DNA of 64,000 bases from an uncultured Gammaproteobacteria bacterium (GTDB taxonomy: Bacteria; Pseudomonadota; Gammaproteobacteria; Pseudomonadales; Pseudohongiellaceae): assembly GCA_913054495.1 (NCBI GenBank), contig CAJXIY010000001.1, forward strand, positions 62,001 to 126,000, in the 5' to 3' direction. Within the stretch, counting starts at the first letter, position 1, and each line of letters starts with the position of its first letter. Shown here piece by piece: positions 46,041 through 55,450 of this stretch. The position numbers were made by a program, and so were the translations under genes. The notes beneath the pieces were generated by a model, which saw only the letters and a program-made list of their open reading frames with translations, searched no databases and was not told the DNA's origin.

Positions 46041-46400
46041 ATGATTAGTCATACTGTAAAGCTTGTTACCCCGTTGCTAGCGGTGTTGTTGAGTGCATGT
46101 GGTGGGTTCGGATCGATGCATCAAAACGACGCGGCAGCTTTTTCCAACGATTTAGCCGATGCGGCTGTGATGGGTAAATGGGCACGCAGCTGTGCCCTCT
46201 GTCATATCAACGGCGAAGCGGGTGCGCCCGTAGTTGGCGATAGCGCGGAGTGGCAGCGCCGGCTGGCGCAAGGTGAAGCCTTGATACTTCGCCATGTGAT
46301 CGAGGGCTACAATTCCATGCCTCCTCTAGGTTACTGCATGGCCTGTGAAGAATCTGACTTCAGAGCGATGATAGGATTTATGGCGAGGACCAGCGAATGA
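46041..46400 (+). CDS. cytochrome c lipoprotein, c5-like
   Basis: 119 residues. Lipobox LLSAC ends at Cys20, so the mature protein is lipid-anchored. Heme motif C51-A-L-C54-H55, a likely axial Met in MPP (93-95) and a YCMAC disulfide pair (99, 102) resemble cytochrome c5. It overlaps the lactone oxidase gene by 4 bp (ATGA at 46397), so it very probably takes electrons from that enzyme. Confidence 0.9.
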   Translation: MISHTVKLVTPLLAVLLSACGGFGSMHQNDAAAFSNDLADAAVMGKWARSCALCHINGEAGAPVVGDSAEWQRRLAQGEALILRHVIEGYNSMPPLGYCMACEESDFRAMIGFMARTSE

Positions 46401-47758
46401 AAGAATTAACCCGCAGAAAATTTCTCGCATCCAGTGTAAGAGCCACCATGTTTGGCGCCTACGCACTGAACGAAACTGCTTTCGCACAGACCACGCGCTG
46501 GAGTAATTGGTCAGGCGGGCAGACTTGTCAACCCAGGGGTCGTTATGACATCAGCAGTGAAGACGAGCTAGCCCGATTGTTAAAAACCACCAGCGGTCCT
46601 ATTCGTCCGATCGGGTCAGGGCACTCCTTTAGTCCTCTGGTACCCACCGATGGACACTTGGTGGTAATCGATCAATTGAGTGGCATTCTCGATCATGACA
46701 ACGACACCCTGCAGGCAACAATCGGTGCCGGATCTCGCCTGGGCGATCTGGGAGAGCCATTGGAGTCCATCGGCCAGGGCATGTTTAACCTGCCTGATAT
46801 TGACCGCCAAACCCTTGCCGGTGCTACCGCAACAGGCACCCACGGTACTGGACTCGGTTTGCAATGCCTGTCGTCCTACATCACGTCTCTACGCCTGATC
46901 ACCGTGGCGGGAGATGTTATGGACATCGATGCCAGCGATGCTGACCTGTTCGATGCGGTACGCGTTAACGTCGGCGCGCTGGGTGTGGTAACTCAGATTC
47001 GCCTGCAGAATCGCAAATCCTACAAACTAAAGAAGCGAGAGTGGGCAGCACCCACCGAGGATATACTTGCCAACTTCGATGAATTAGCAGCAAGCCACCG
47101 GCACTTCGAAATTTTCCCACTGGTTTATTCAGACTACTCCCTGGTGCTAGCCATCGACGAAAGTGACGAGCCAATAGGACAAACTATCTTCCCGCCGGGA
47201 GAAGAAGTTTCCCTCGCCGCAGTGCGAGAACTGAATGCCGATGCAACGCCCCTGGAGCGACTGACTCGGAATAACGCGGTGGGGGCGAATATTCAAACAA
47301 CCGAAGCGGTAGATGTCTCCTACAAACTGTTATCCAATTTACGCAATAACAGATTTAACGAGATGGAGTATTCGGTGCCGATCACAGCAGGCGCCGAGTG
47401 TGTGCGTGAAATTCTCAAAACCATCTACGATCAGGCGATCGAAGTTGGGTTTCCACTGGAGTATCGCTATGTAAGCGGAGACGATCCCTGGTTGAGTATG
47501 GCCTACGGCACCGAGCCCCACGCCACCATCTCCATTCATCGAACCGCGAGTCAAGATTACAAGCCTTACTTCGATATCATCGAACCCATCTTCTGGAAAT
47601 ATGGCGGACGTCCCCACTGGGGAAAGTTACACAGCCTGGGCAATAAAGAGCTCGCGCAGTTGTATCCCCGCTTCCGGGATTTCATGGAAATTCGCGAATC
47701 GATGGATCCACGAGGAAGGATGGTTAACCAGCACCTGCGCAGGCTTTTTATTGGTTAG
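46397..47758 (+). CDS. Tat-exported FAD-linked lactone oxidase/dehydrogenase, D-arabinono-1,4-lactone oxidase family
   Basis: 453 residues. TRRKFLASS starts a Tat signal ending near TAFAQ. The FAD-binding PCMH-type domain has RPIGSGHSFSPL and ATATGTHGTGLGLQ; the C-terminal ALO domain ends GRPHWGKLHSL. Related enzymes oxidise aldonolactones or alditols. Coupling to a cytochrome c gene suggests it is a dehydrogenase using that cytochrome, not oxygen, as the acceptor. A sugar acid lactone made by a quinoprotein nearby would be a fitting substrate; this is inference. Confidence 0.92.
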   Translation: MKELTRRKFLASSVRATMFGAYALNETAFAQTTRWSNWSGGQTCQPRGRYDISSEDELARLLKTTSGPIRPIGSGHSFSPLVPTDGHLVVIDQLSGILDHDNDTLQATIGAGSRLGDLGEPLESIGQGMFNLPDIDRQTLAGATATGTHGTGLGLQCLSSYITSLRLITVAGDVMDIDASDADLFDAVRVNVGALGVVTQIRLQNRKSYKLKKREWAAPTEDILANFDELAASHRHFEIFPLVYSDYSLVLAIDESDEPIGQTIFPPGEEVSLAAVRELNADATPLERLTRNNAVGANIQTTEAVDVSYKLLSNLRNNRFNEMEYSVPITAGAECVREILKTIYDQAIEVGFPLEYRYVSGDDPWLSMAYGTEPHATISIHRTASQDYKPYFDIIEPIFWKYGGRPHWGKLHSLGNKELAQLYPRFRDFMEIRESMDPRGRMVNQHLRRLFIG

Positions 47759-47802
47759 CTTAACCCAGAGGCACCTGCAACCACGCGCACCTGGCGCCCC
47801 TA

Positions 47803-49569
47803 CTATTCCAGTGCAAACACCATCAGTGCCGGCCCGCTTCTGCGCAGTCGTCTTATAATGCTGTCACCCCCGACCGCAAAGTCGTTTACAAATCCTAACC
47901 AGATGTTCGCATTTACGGTAGGTGTGCCTATTGCCACGGCGATGTACTGTTTGCCATTGACACTATAACTCACCGGAAACGAGGTTGGCAGATCGCCGAG
48001 GTCTGTAACCCATAACACTTCTCCTGTGGAATCATCCAACGCTTTGAAGGATTCATCCAGTGCGCCGATAAAAACCAGTCCCCCCGCTGTTGCCAATGCC
48101 GCACTGGTGGGCGGCACAACTTCCCGATGCGCCCATACCAGTTCCCGGGTCTCCACATTAACTGCCTGCCAACGTCCAAACCTGCCATCGCTATCGGCTG
48201 TGGGGCTAATCTGCAAACTGACACCAGTGCTAAGCAGATTACCTCCGGCCCCGGTGGGTCCAGCCATCATGCAGACCTCGGCGATTGGCAGATACAGCAT
48301 CTTACTTCTTGGATTATAGGCTGCCGCCGGCCAGTTTCTGCCGCCATTAGCGAAGGGGCACAACAAGTGGGATAGTTCGGCGTTCGGAATGGCGTCAGGA
48401 CTAATTGTTTTAGCGCCCGTCTCGGAATCCACCGCGGTCACAATGTTTTGCAGACCCATATCCATGGAGAAAAGATATTCGCCGGTTGCCGCATCCACCG
48501 CGTCGTAAAGTGCCATCTTGCCGGCGGTCAGTACGAGCTTGCGCATGGCGCCGTCGACTTCCAACTCAATAATGTGTCGTTCGTACACCCAATCCAGGTC
48601 CCATTGGTCATTGGCGATATGCTGGTAATACCACACCAATTCGCCCGTCCCGGGGCGCAGTGCAACGGTAGCATTGGTGTAAAGCGCATCATTGCTCACA
48701 CCCGGCTTGTATATTGGATCTAACAACGGCGCCGTATTGTAGGTAGGTGCGAGCCCGAAATACACCAGGTCGAGCTCGGGATCGTAGCTGCCAGGCAGCC
48801 ACACCGAACCACCGCTTCGCTCTTCCAGGGGTATGTCGTTCCACGTGTTTCCACCGGGTGTTCCTGGCCGGGCTACCGAATGAAACCGCCACACTTCTTC
48901 ACCGGTCTCAAGATCTAGACCGATGATGAATCCCCCTTCCGGAATCATGGTAGCGGTCACACCCTGTATCAGCATGCCATTAGCTACCAGCGGGGTTCCC
49001 CTGAGTCTATGGCTGCGTGGACCCACTGCCAAGTCGGTGATCTCGCTATCCCAGATTGGAGCCCCGGTCCTGCTGTCCAAAGCAACTATGTGCATGTTGG
49101 CTGTAGGCATGAACAGCTTATCGCCATACAGGGCGATACCGATTTTCGCACTAGCTACCGCGTCCGATTCGTGTCGATAGCGCCATAGCTCTGCCCCAGA
49201 AACCGCATCCATGGCCAACATAGTATCGCCAGTACTGAGCAGGTACACAACCCCGTCATGGACAATCGGAGTGGGACTGTTCGGGCCAGGTTCCAGTTCG
49301 ACGCGCCAGGCCAACTCTAGCTCGGCAACATTCTGCCTGTTGATTTGGTCCAACGGGCTGAACCCGGAACTTGCATAGGTTCGGCGCCAAAGCAACCAGT
49401 CTTCTGCCGGCGGGTCAATCAACATCTCTTTCGTTACCGGAGTTAACTCCGACAGCAATGACGAATTATTACTTTGTGCCAAATTTGGGCCCGAATAAAT
49501 TCCAAGGACGCAGAGCGCCAGCCCTAACAGTTGAATCGTAGGTTTGGTAGCCACAATGCAACCCTCCAT
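47803..49569 (-). CDS. PQQ-binding-like quinoprotein dehydrogenase
   Basis: 588 residues with signal (TIQLLGLALCVLGIYSG..LAQ). Propeller motifs: GFSPLDQINRQN, GAELWRYRHESD, GAPIWDSEIT, GEEVWRFHSVA, GELVWYYQHIANDQW, RELVWAHREV, GEVLWVTDLG. No heme c domain. It sits convergent to the lactone oxidase and has its own upstream region. Same class as the gene at 36203-37993. Periplasmic; substrate not known. Confidence 0.88.
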   Translation of the reverse strand: MEGCIVATKPTIQLLGLALCVLGIYSGPNLAQSNNSSLLSELTPVTKEMLIDPPAEDWLLWRRTYASSGFSPLDQINRQNVAELELAWRVELEPGPNSPTPIVHDGVVYLLSTGDTMLAMDAVSGAELWRYRHESDAVASAKIGIALYGDKLFMPTANMHIVALDSRTGAPIWDSEITDLAVGPRSHRLRGTPLVANGMLIQGVTATMIPEGGFIIGLDLETGEEVWRFHSVARPGTPGGNTWNDIPLEERSGGSVWLPGSYDPELDLVYFGLAPTYNTAPLLDPIYKPGVSNDALYTNATVALRPGTGELVWYYQHIANDQWDLDWVYERHIIELEVDGAMRKLVLTAGKMALYDAVDAATGEYLFSMDMGLQNIVTAVDSETGAKTISPDAIPNAELSHLLCPFANGGRNWPAAAYNPRSKMLYLPIAEVCMMAGPTGAGGNLLSTGVSLQISPTADSDGRFGRWQAVNVETRELVWAHREVVPPTSAALATAGGLVFIGALDESFKALDDSTGEVLWVTDLGDLPTSFPVSYSVNGKQYIAVAIGTPTVNANIWLGFVNDFAVGGDSIIRRLRRSGPALMVFALE

Positions 49570-49854
49570 TTTTGCCAGTATAGGTAAAACAAACGCAAAG
49601 CAGCAAAGGCTTGAGCGTATGTTGAACCAAACCCAGGTCGCAGCACAAGTAAGAAATTATTTTTGACAATCATTCCATATTGATGACTCATGATCTGCAT
49701 TAGACCAGAGTCGATATCCTTGGTTTTCTGCAACAGCCGTAATTCTTTTCAATTCTCCGGAATAATGAAGCTATGCGGGTTCCTATGCTAGACTGGTCGT
49801 CGAATTCAGGGGGCAAATGCTGGATAATCAACAACGAAGAACCGGAATCCCGTT
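49570..49854. other. 285-bp gap between divergent genes
   Basis: No supported gene or strong site. It is AT-rich near 49640-49700 and should hold promoters for the quinoprotein gene and the DUF1592 unit. The G+C content rises clearly from about 49900 onward. Confidence 0.3.
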
Positions 49855-52281
49855 ATGGGTAATCTGTTTCAAGCGCTTCGACGCCGAAGAGTAATTCGAC
49901 TAGCTATCATCAACGCCATGTTGTTGGTCCAGGCAACGGCCTGGCTGTCCACTCACGTCAGCGCACAGACCCTCACCTCGACCGCGATCGAGTATCGCGC
50001 CTTGCTAGACCAATACTGCGTCACCTGCCACAACCGGTTGGTGGTAGATGCCCCCGATGCACCCCCCAATGCCCTGCTGTCACAACTGCGTGCGGTGGGT
50101 TTAAAACTCGACGCCCTCGACCTGTCGGCGGTGGCTACCAACGCCGCTCACTGGGAGCCGGTAGTACGCAAGCTGCGGGCCGGCTTGATGCCCCCCGCCG
50201 GGCTACCGCGGCCCGACCCAGCGACACTCGATGGGTTCCGCGTCTGGCTCGAGACCGCGCTCGATGGTGCCGCCGCAGCCCGTCCCAACCCGGGACGGAC
50301 GGCAAGCTTCCATCGCCTGAATCGGGCCGAATATGGGAACGCCATCCGCGATCTGTTGGCGTTGGAGATCGACATCGATGACTTCCTGCCGGCAGATGAC
50401 GCCGGCTATGGCTTCGACAACATCGGCGGTGTGTTGCGGATGTCACAGTCGTTGCTGGAGCGGTATCTGGATGCCAGCCGCACCATCAGTCGCCTCGCGG
50501 TGGGGAGCCCGCCTTCGGTGCCGTTCTCCGAGACTTTCCGCACCGCCCAGGACGGGCAGCAACACGAACGCGCCGTCGGCCTGCCGTTCGGAACCAGAGG
50601 CGGCATGCTGCTGTCCTACCTGTTTCCCCTCGATGCCGACTACGATCTAAGTATCCAGCTCAGTGGCACCCGCGGCCTGCGCGATGAGCATCGGCTTGAG
50701 GTGACAGTCGATGGCGAGCCCATCGAGCAGTTCACCATAGGCTCAGCTTCCACAATTGCGCTGCGGCTGCGAGTGGCGGCCGGGCCCCGGGACATCGGGG
50801 TCGCGTTCTATCGCAATCCGCCGGTGCTGGTGGAGCAGGTCCGGGAACGCTTCCAGAATCCGCGCACGGCAGGCAACAGCGGCGGACCGGGTGGCGCCAT
50901 GCCGTTCGTCAGCAGCGTCACCATCGCCGGTCCCTATAACGCCAGTGGCCCCGGTCAGACGCCGAGCCGTGACAGGATCTTCAGTTGCCAGCCGGCGACA
51001 GTCGATGAGGAACCGGCATGCGCCCGCAGCATCCTCTCCGATCTGGCTCGGCGGGCTTATCGTCGGCCGGTAAGCGACGATGATATCGAGGTCTTGTTGG
51101 AGTTCTATGCCATGGGCCGGGCCGGCGCCAGCGACCCCGAGAGTGCCTTCGAGAGGGGGATTGAACTGGCGCTGCGGCGCTTGCTGGTGAGCCCGGAATT
51201 CCTGGTCCGAATCGAGGTAGACCCGGCCGGCATTGCGCCCGATACACCCTATGTGATGACCGATCTGGAAGTGGCCTCTCGACTATCATTCTTTCTATGG
51301 AGCAGCATTCCAGATGAGGAGCTGCTGGCGCTGGCCGAACGCGGCGCGCTCAGCAACCCCGCGGAACTCGAGCGGCAGGTGCGGCGACTGCTCGCCGACC
51401 CACGCTCTAAGGCACTGACCATCAACTTCGCCGGCCAGTGGTTGCAGCTGCGCAACCTTGCCACCGTGGTGCGGCCGGGTGAACCCTATGCGGTTGCCTT
51501 CGACGAGACCCTACGCCAAGCCATGATTACCGAGACCGAACTGTTCTTCGACAGCGTGGTGCGCCAGGACCGCGGCGTGCTCGAACTGCTGACCGCCGAT
51601 TACACCTATCTGAACGCACGCCTGGCCGGACACTACGACATCCCCAATGTCCAGGGCGCTCACTTCCGGCGGGTGGGCCTGGCCGCCGACAGTCCCCGCG
51701 GCGGGCTGCTGGGACAGGGCAGCATCCTCACATTGACCTCACACGCGATCCGGACTTCACCGGTGCTGCGAGGTAAGTGGATACTCGACAACATCCTTGG
51801 CACGCCGCCCCCCGATCCGCCGCCGAACGTGCCGGCGCTGGAAGACAGCAAGACCAGCGCCAGGGTGGCGACGATGCGCGAGCGCATGTCTGCTCACCGG
51901 GACAACCCGGTGTGTGCGGCCTGCCACTCCATGATCGATCCGGCCGGTTTCGCCCTCGAGGGCTTCGACGCCATCGGCCGCTTCCGCGAGGTAGACGAGT
52001 GGTTCAACCCTATCGACACCTCCGGGGCGCTGCCCGACGGCACCGCTTTCGATGGCGCCGCGCAGCTGCGTGTAGCGCTGGTGCAGAAGCCGCAGCGATT
52101 CGTGGGCACCGTCACCGAGAAGCTGCTAACCTACGCCCTGGGTCGGGGCCTCGATTATTACGATATGCCGGCGGTGCGCCGCATCGTTCGCGAGTCGGCG
52201 GACGCCGACTACGGCATGCAAGCTATTATCGTCGGCATAGTGAACAGTTATCCGTTCCTGCACAGGAGATCTGGGTCATGA
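49855..52281 (+). CDS. exported DUF1592-type multidomain cytochrome (planctomycete-cytochrome family)
   Basis: 808 residues: a signal region (VIRLAIINAMLLVQATAW..VSAQ), heme motif C55-V-T-C58-H59, then the fixed order of the family: DUF1587 (HRLNRAEYGNAIRDLLAL, about 155-215), DUF1595 (LARRAYRRPVSDDDIEVLL), DUF1592 (SRLSFFLWSSIPDEELL), DUF1588 (LTSHAIRTSPVLRGKW) and DUF1585 (a C-terminal PAGFALEGFDAIGRFRE). A second CAACH is near 688. The family's function is unproven; redox coupling by heme is likely. It overlaps the DUF1552 gene by 4 bp. Confidence 0.93.
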   Translation: MGNLFQALRRRRVIRLAIINAMLLVQATAWLSTHVSAQTLTSTAIEYRALLDQYCVTCHNRLVVDAPDAPPNALLSQLRAVGLKLDALDLSAVATNAAHWEPVVRKLRAGLMPPAGLPRPDPATLDGFRVWLETALDGAAAARPNPGRTASFHRLNRAEYGNAIRDLLALEIDIDDFLPADDAGYGFDNIGGVLRMSQSLLERYLDASRTISRLAVGSPPSVPFSETFRTAQDGQQHERAVGLPFGTRGGMLLSYLFPLDADYDLSIQLSGTRGLRDEHRLEVTVDGEPIEQFTIGSASTIALRLRVAAGPRDIGVAFYRNPPVLVEQVRERFQNPRTAGNSGGPGGAMPFVSSVTIAGPYNASGPGQTPSRDRIFSCQPATVDEEPACARSILSDLARRAYRRPVSDDDIEVLLEFYAMGRAGASDPESAFERGIELALRRLLVSPEFLVRIEVDPAGIAPDTPYVMTDLEVASRLSFFLWSSIPDEELLALAERGALSNPAELERQVRRLLADPRSKALTINFAGQWLQLRNLATVVRPGEPYAVAFDETLRQAMITETELFFDSVVRQDRGVLELLTADYTYLNARLAGHYDIPNVQGAHFRRVGLAADSPRGGLLGQGSILTLTSHAIRTSPVLRGKWILDNILGTPPPDPPPNVPALEDSKTSARVATMRERMSAHRDNPVCAACHSMIDPAGFALEGFDAIGRFREVDEWFNPIDTSGALPDGTAFDGAAQLRVALVQKPQRFVGTVTEKLLTYALGRGLDYYDMPAVRRIVRESADADYGMQAIIVGIVNSYPFLHRRSGS

Positions 52282-53624
52282 ATATCATCACCAAGAAGGC
52301 ATTGTCGCGGCGAACAGTTCTACGTGGCATGGGGACCATGGTGGCTCTGCCCCTGCTGGGCGCGATGGTGCCGGCGCTAACCGCCACCGCGAAGACGGCA
52401 GCCGCTCCGATTCCCCGGCTGGGTTTTTTCTATGCACCGAACGGAATGTTCCTGCCGAACTTCCATCCCGCCGGTGACGGTGGCCGTGATTACGAGATCA
52501 CTCCGATCTTGCGTCCGCTGGAAGCCTATCGTGAGCAGATGGTGGTAGTCTCCGGCTTGAGTAACAACGGTATCGTCAGTCCTAACGAGGGCGGTGGTGT
52601 GCATACCCGCGCCCACGGCGGCTGGCTCAGCGGCGTGCTGCCGAAACGTACCGAGGGTGCCGACATCGAAGCCGGCAAGACCGTGGACCAGTATGCCGCC
52701 GACGTACTGGGCAGGGAGACCTCGCTGCGCTCACTGGAACTGACCACCGAGTCGAACTACACCGTCGGTAACTGTGAGAACGGCTATAGCTGCACCTACC
52801 AGAATTCCACCTCCTGGCGCTCTCCAACCACACCCCTGCCTCACGAACGCGACCCCCGTGTAGTGTTCCGGCGCCTGTTCGGCGACGGCGGCAGTGTGGC
52901 GGCGCGGTTGGCCCAGATGCAGACCGACCGCAGCATCCTCGACTCCGTCACCGACAGTATCAAGGGGCTCGAACGCCGCCTGGGGCCCGGTGACCGTGCC
53001 GTGGTGGAGGAATACTTAAGCGCGGTACGTGAGATTGAACGCCGGATTCAACGCACAGAGCAGAACGACGCCTCGACACCATTGCCGAGTGTGGGGCAAC
53101 CTGCCGGCGTACCCGATGACTACGACGAGCACGTGGAAATGTTGTTCGAGATGCTGGTGCTGGCGTACCAGGCCGACATCACTCGGGTGAGCTGCTTCCA
53201 GATGGCCCGCGAGCTGAGCGGCCGAACGTATCCCGACATCGGCGTGCCGGAGGCGCACCACAGTGTGTCCCATCACCAGCTCAACCCCCATAACATTCAG
53301 CAGTATACGAAGATCAACGCCCACCAGGTCTCGCTGTTCAGCAAGCTGATCGAGCGCCTGCACAACACGGCGGACGGTGACGGCACGCTGTTAGACCACA
53401 GCATCATGCTGTATGGCACCGGCATGGGGGATGGCGATCATCACACCCCTTACAACCTGCCGGTGATCCTGGCCGGTGGTGGTTGCGGACAGCTGGCCGG
53501 CGGTCGCCATATGAAGTATGAGATGCACACGCCGTTCATGAATCTCGGACTGACCCTGCTCGACAAGGTCGGCGTCCATGTCGATAGCATTGCAGACAGC
53601 ACCGGGCGATTGACGGACCTGTGA
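52278..53624 (+). CDS. Tat-exported DUF1552 protein
   Basis: 448 residues from ATG 52278 (AGGAG 10 bases upstream). SRRTVLRGMG starts a Tat signal. After it come PRLGFFYAPNGMFLPNF, VVSGLSNNG and a late HHTPYNLPVILAGGG, the pattern of DUF1552 proteins, which share the fold of sulfatase/phosphoesterase-like (DUF1501-like) enzymes. Tat export suggests a cofactor or folded complex. The frame is open to 51777 inside the DUF1592 gene, but that is not coding. The pair DUF1592-DUF1552 is a recurrent one. Confidence 0.92.
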   Translation: MNIITKKALSRRTVLRGMGTMVALPLLGAMVPALTATAKTAAAPIPRLGFFYAPNGMFLPNFHPAGDGGRDYEITPILRPLEAYREQMVVVSGLSNNGIVSPNEGGGVHTRAHGGWLSGVLPKRTEGADIEAGKTVDQYAADVLGRETSLRSLELTTESNYTVGNCENGYSCTYQNSTSWRSPTTPLPHERDPRVVFRRLFGDGGSVAARLAQMQTDRSILDSVTDSIKGLERRLGPGDRAVVEEYLSAVREIERRIQRTEQNDASTPLPSVGQPAGVPDDYDEHVEMLFEMLVLAYQADITRVSCFQMARELSGRTYPDIGVPEAHHSVSHHQLNPHNIQQYTKINAHQVSLFSKLIERLHNTADGDGTLLDHSIMLYGTGMGDGDHHTPYNLPVILAGGGCGQLAGGRHMKYEMHTPFMNLGLTLLDKVGVHVDSIADSTGRLTDL

Positions 53625-55324
53625 TGATGCAAGCTAGCCAGGCTGATACCAGGACATACATAAGAAGGACGAAGGCGAGCACAGTGACGGCTGTGATCTG
53701 GATTGCCGTGCTCGCTCTGCTGTGTAGCGGCGCTACCTTCGCCGCGGCACCGGCGCTGCTGGATGCGGTACGCCGGGGTGACCTCGATACGGTGCGCTCC
53801 CTACTAGAGCGCGGCGCCGAAGTAGACGCTATGACGGCGGACGGCGCCACCGCGTTGCAGTGGGCGGTGCACAACGACCAGCTTGCGTTGGTAGACTTAC
53901 TACTCGAGGCCGGGGCCAATGCAAATACTGCGAACCGCTACGGCGTTGCTGCGGCATCGCTGGCGGCCGAGAATGGCAGCGCCGCGATTCTCGAGCGTCT
54001 GCTACAGTCCGGTGTAGATCCCAATCAAAGCCTGCCCGGTGGTGAGACGTTGCTGATGACTGCCGCTCGCACCGGCGCGGCGTCGACGCTGCGGACCCTG
54101 CTTGCCTATGGCGCCGATCCGAATTGGCGGGAGACCACCCGCGGTCAGACCGCGCTGATGTGGGCCGCGGCCAACAACAATGCCGAGGCGATCCAGGTGT
54201 TGGCCGAGCATGGTGTGGACATCAACGCGAACACGGACAAGCCGTCGCGGAACGCAGATCGCACCTTCTCCTATGCGCCTCCTACCGGTTTCTCGGCATT
54301 AATGTTCGCCGTCCGCGCCGGCCATATCGAGGCCGTGGGCGCCTTGCTCGATGCCGGCGCCAATGTTAACGACGCCGTGTCGGACGGCCAGAGTGTACTG
54401 GTGGTAGCGGCGGCCAATGCCAACTGGGAACTGGCGGCCTACCTGCTAGACCGCGGCGCCGATGTGACCGCGGCCGACGCCGGCTGGAACGCCCTGCACC
54501 AGACCGTACGCACTCGGCGGATGAACCTGGCTTTTGGCACCCCGGGGCCGTTCTCGTCCGGGACGCTCGACAGCATGGAGTTGATACGGAAACTGCTGGA
54601 CGCCGGCGCCGACGTCAACGCCCGCATGACCCGCAACGGCATGCGTGATGGACAACGCAACCGCTTTAACCGGCTCGGGGCCACCGCGTTAATGCTGGCG
54701 GCTAAGGTGACCGACGTCGAAGCGATGCGACTATTGCTGGAGGCAGGCGCCGACGCCACAATTCCAACGGCCGACGGTACTACCCCATTGATGGTCGCCG
54801 CCGGACTGCATATCTGGAACCCGGGTGAGGATGGTGGCTCGTTTACCGGACAGGAACGGGAGGTACTCGAGGCCGTGCGGATTTGTCTTGAAGGCGGGAA
54901 CGACGTCAACGCGCGCAACTATCGTGGCGAGACCGCCCTCCACGGCGTCGGTTTCCGGGGCGTAAATATCGTGCTCGACTACCTGGTGCAACAGGGTGCT
55001 GACCTGCAAGCCCTGACCGAGGATGGCTGGTCGGCACTGGCGATCGCCCGCGGGCTCAGTTACACGGACTTCTACAAGGCCCAGGTGCACACCGCGGCCC
55101 GACTGGAGGAAATGATGCACTCCCGCCAGCTCGACACCGAGGGCGATGCGCACCGGGTACCGGGGTCCGTCTGCTACGACTGCTTGCAGACCCGCAGCGA
55201 CCAGATCCTTGCGGTGGCGATGCGCGATGAGTGGATGGAAGCCAATTTCGACCCCGCCAGTAATGCCGTCCAGATGCTGCCCTTTTGGAGCTGGCTGCCG
55301 TTTCCGCCGCCTACGCCACAGTAG
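53624..55324 (+). CDS. exported ankyrin-repeat protein with C-terminal CxxC segment
   Basis: 566 residues, start ATG 53624 overlapping the previous stop by one base (GTG 53621 and ATG 53627 are alternatives). A signal anchor (VTAVIWIAVLALLCSGATFA) precedes about ten ankyrin repeats (G-x-T-x-L-x-x-A pattern, e.g. GATALQWAVHNDQLALVDLLLEAG). The end carries VCYDC near 510-515 and PFWSWLPFPPP. It probably scaffolds proteins of this unit in the periplasm. Ankyrin proteins are more usual in the cytoplasm. Confidence 0.9.
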   Translation: MMQASQADTRTYIRRTKASTVTAVIWIAVLALLCSGATFAAAPALLDAVRRGDLDTVRSLLERGAEVDAMTADGATALQWAVHNDQLALVDLLLEAGANANTANRYGVAAASLAAENGSAAILERLLQSGVDPNQSLPGGETLLMTAARTGAASTLRTLLAYGADPNWRETTRGQTALMWAAANNNAEAIQVLAEHGVDINANTDKPSRNADRTFSYAPPTGFSALMFAVRAGHIEAVGALLDAGANVNDAVSDGQSVLVVAAANANWELAAYLLDRGADVTAADAGWNALHQTVRTRRMNLAFGTPGPFSSGTLDSMELIRKLLDAGADVNARMTRNGMRDGQRNRFNRLGATALMLAAKVTDVEAMRLLLEAGADATIPTADGTTPLMVAAGLHIWNPGEDGGSFTGQEREVLEAVRICLEGGNDVNARNYRGETALHGVGFRGVNIVLDYLVQQGADLQALTEDGWSALAIARGLSYTDFYKAQVHTAARLEEMMHSRQLDTEGDAHRVPGSVCYDCLQTRSDQILAVAMRDEWMEANFDPASNAVQMLPFWSWLPFPPPTPQ

Positions 55325-55450
55325 TGGGGGTAAGGAACAGACTACATTCTATAGAGATAGGCTGCGGCAGCATTACGGCTTCAGAGCCAGGCGTCTATGT
55401 CATCGCAGCCCTATTGACCATATGACCCAATTTGTTAAGCGAGAATCCCT

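Noticed and set aside
51777-52277. Upstream extension of the DUF1552 frame
   Set aside because: It overlaps the conserved DUF1588/DUF1585 part of the previous gene and encodes Arg-rich nonsense; the Tat signal starts at 52278.
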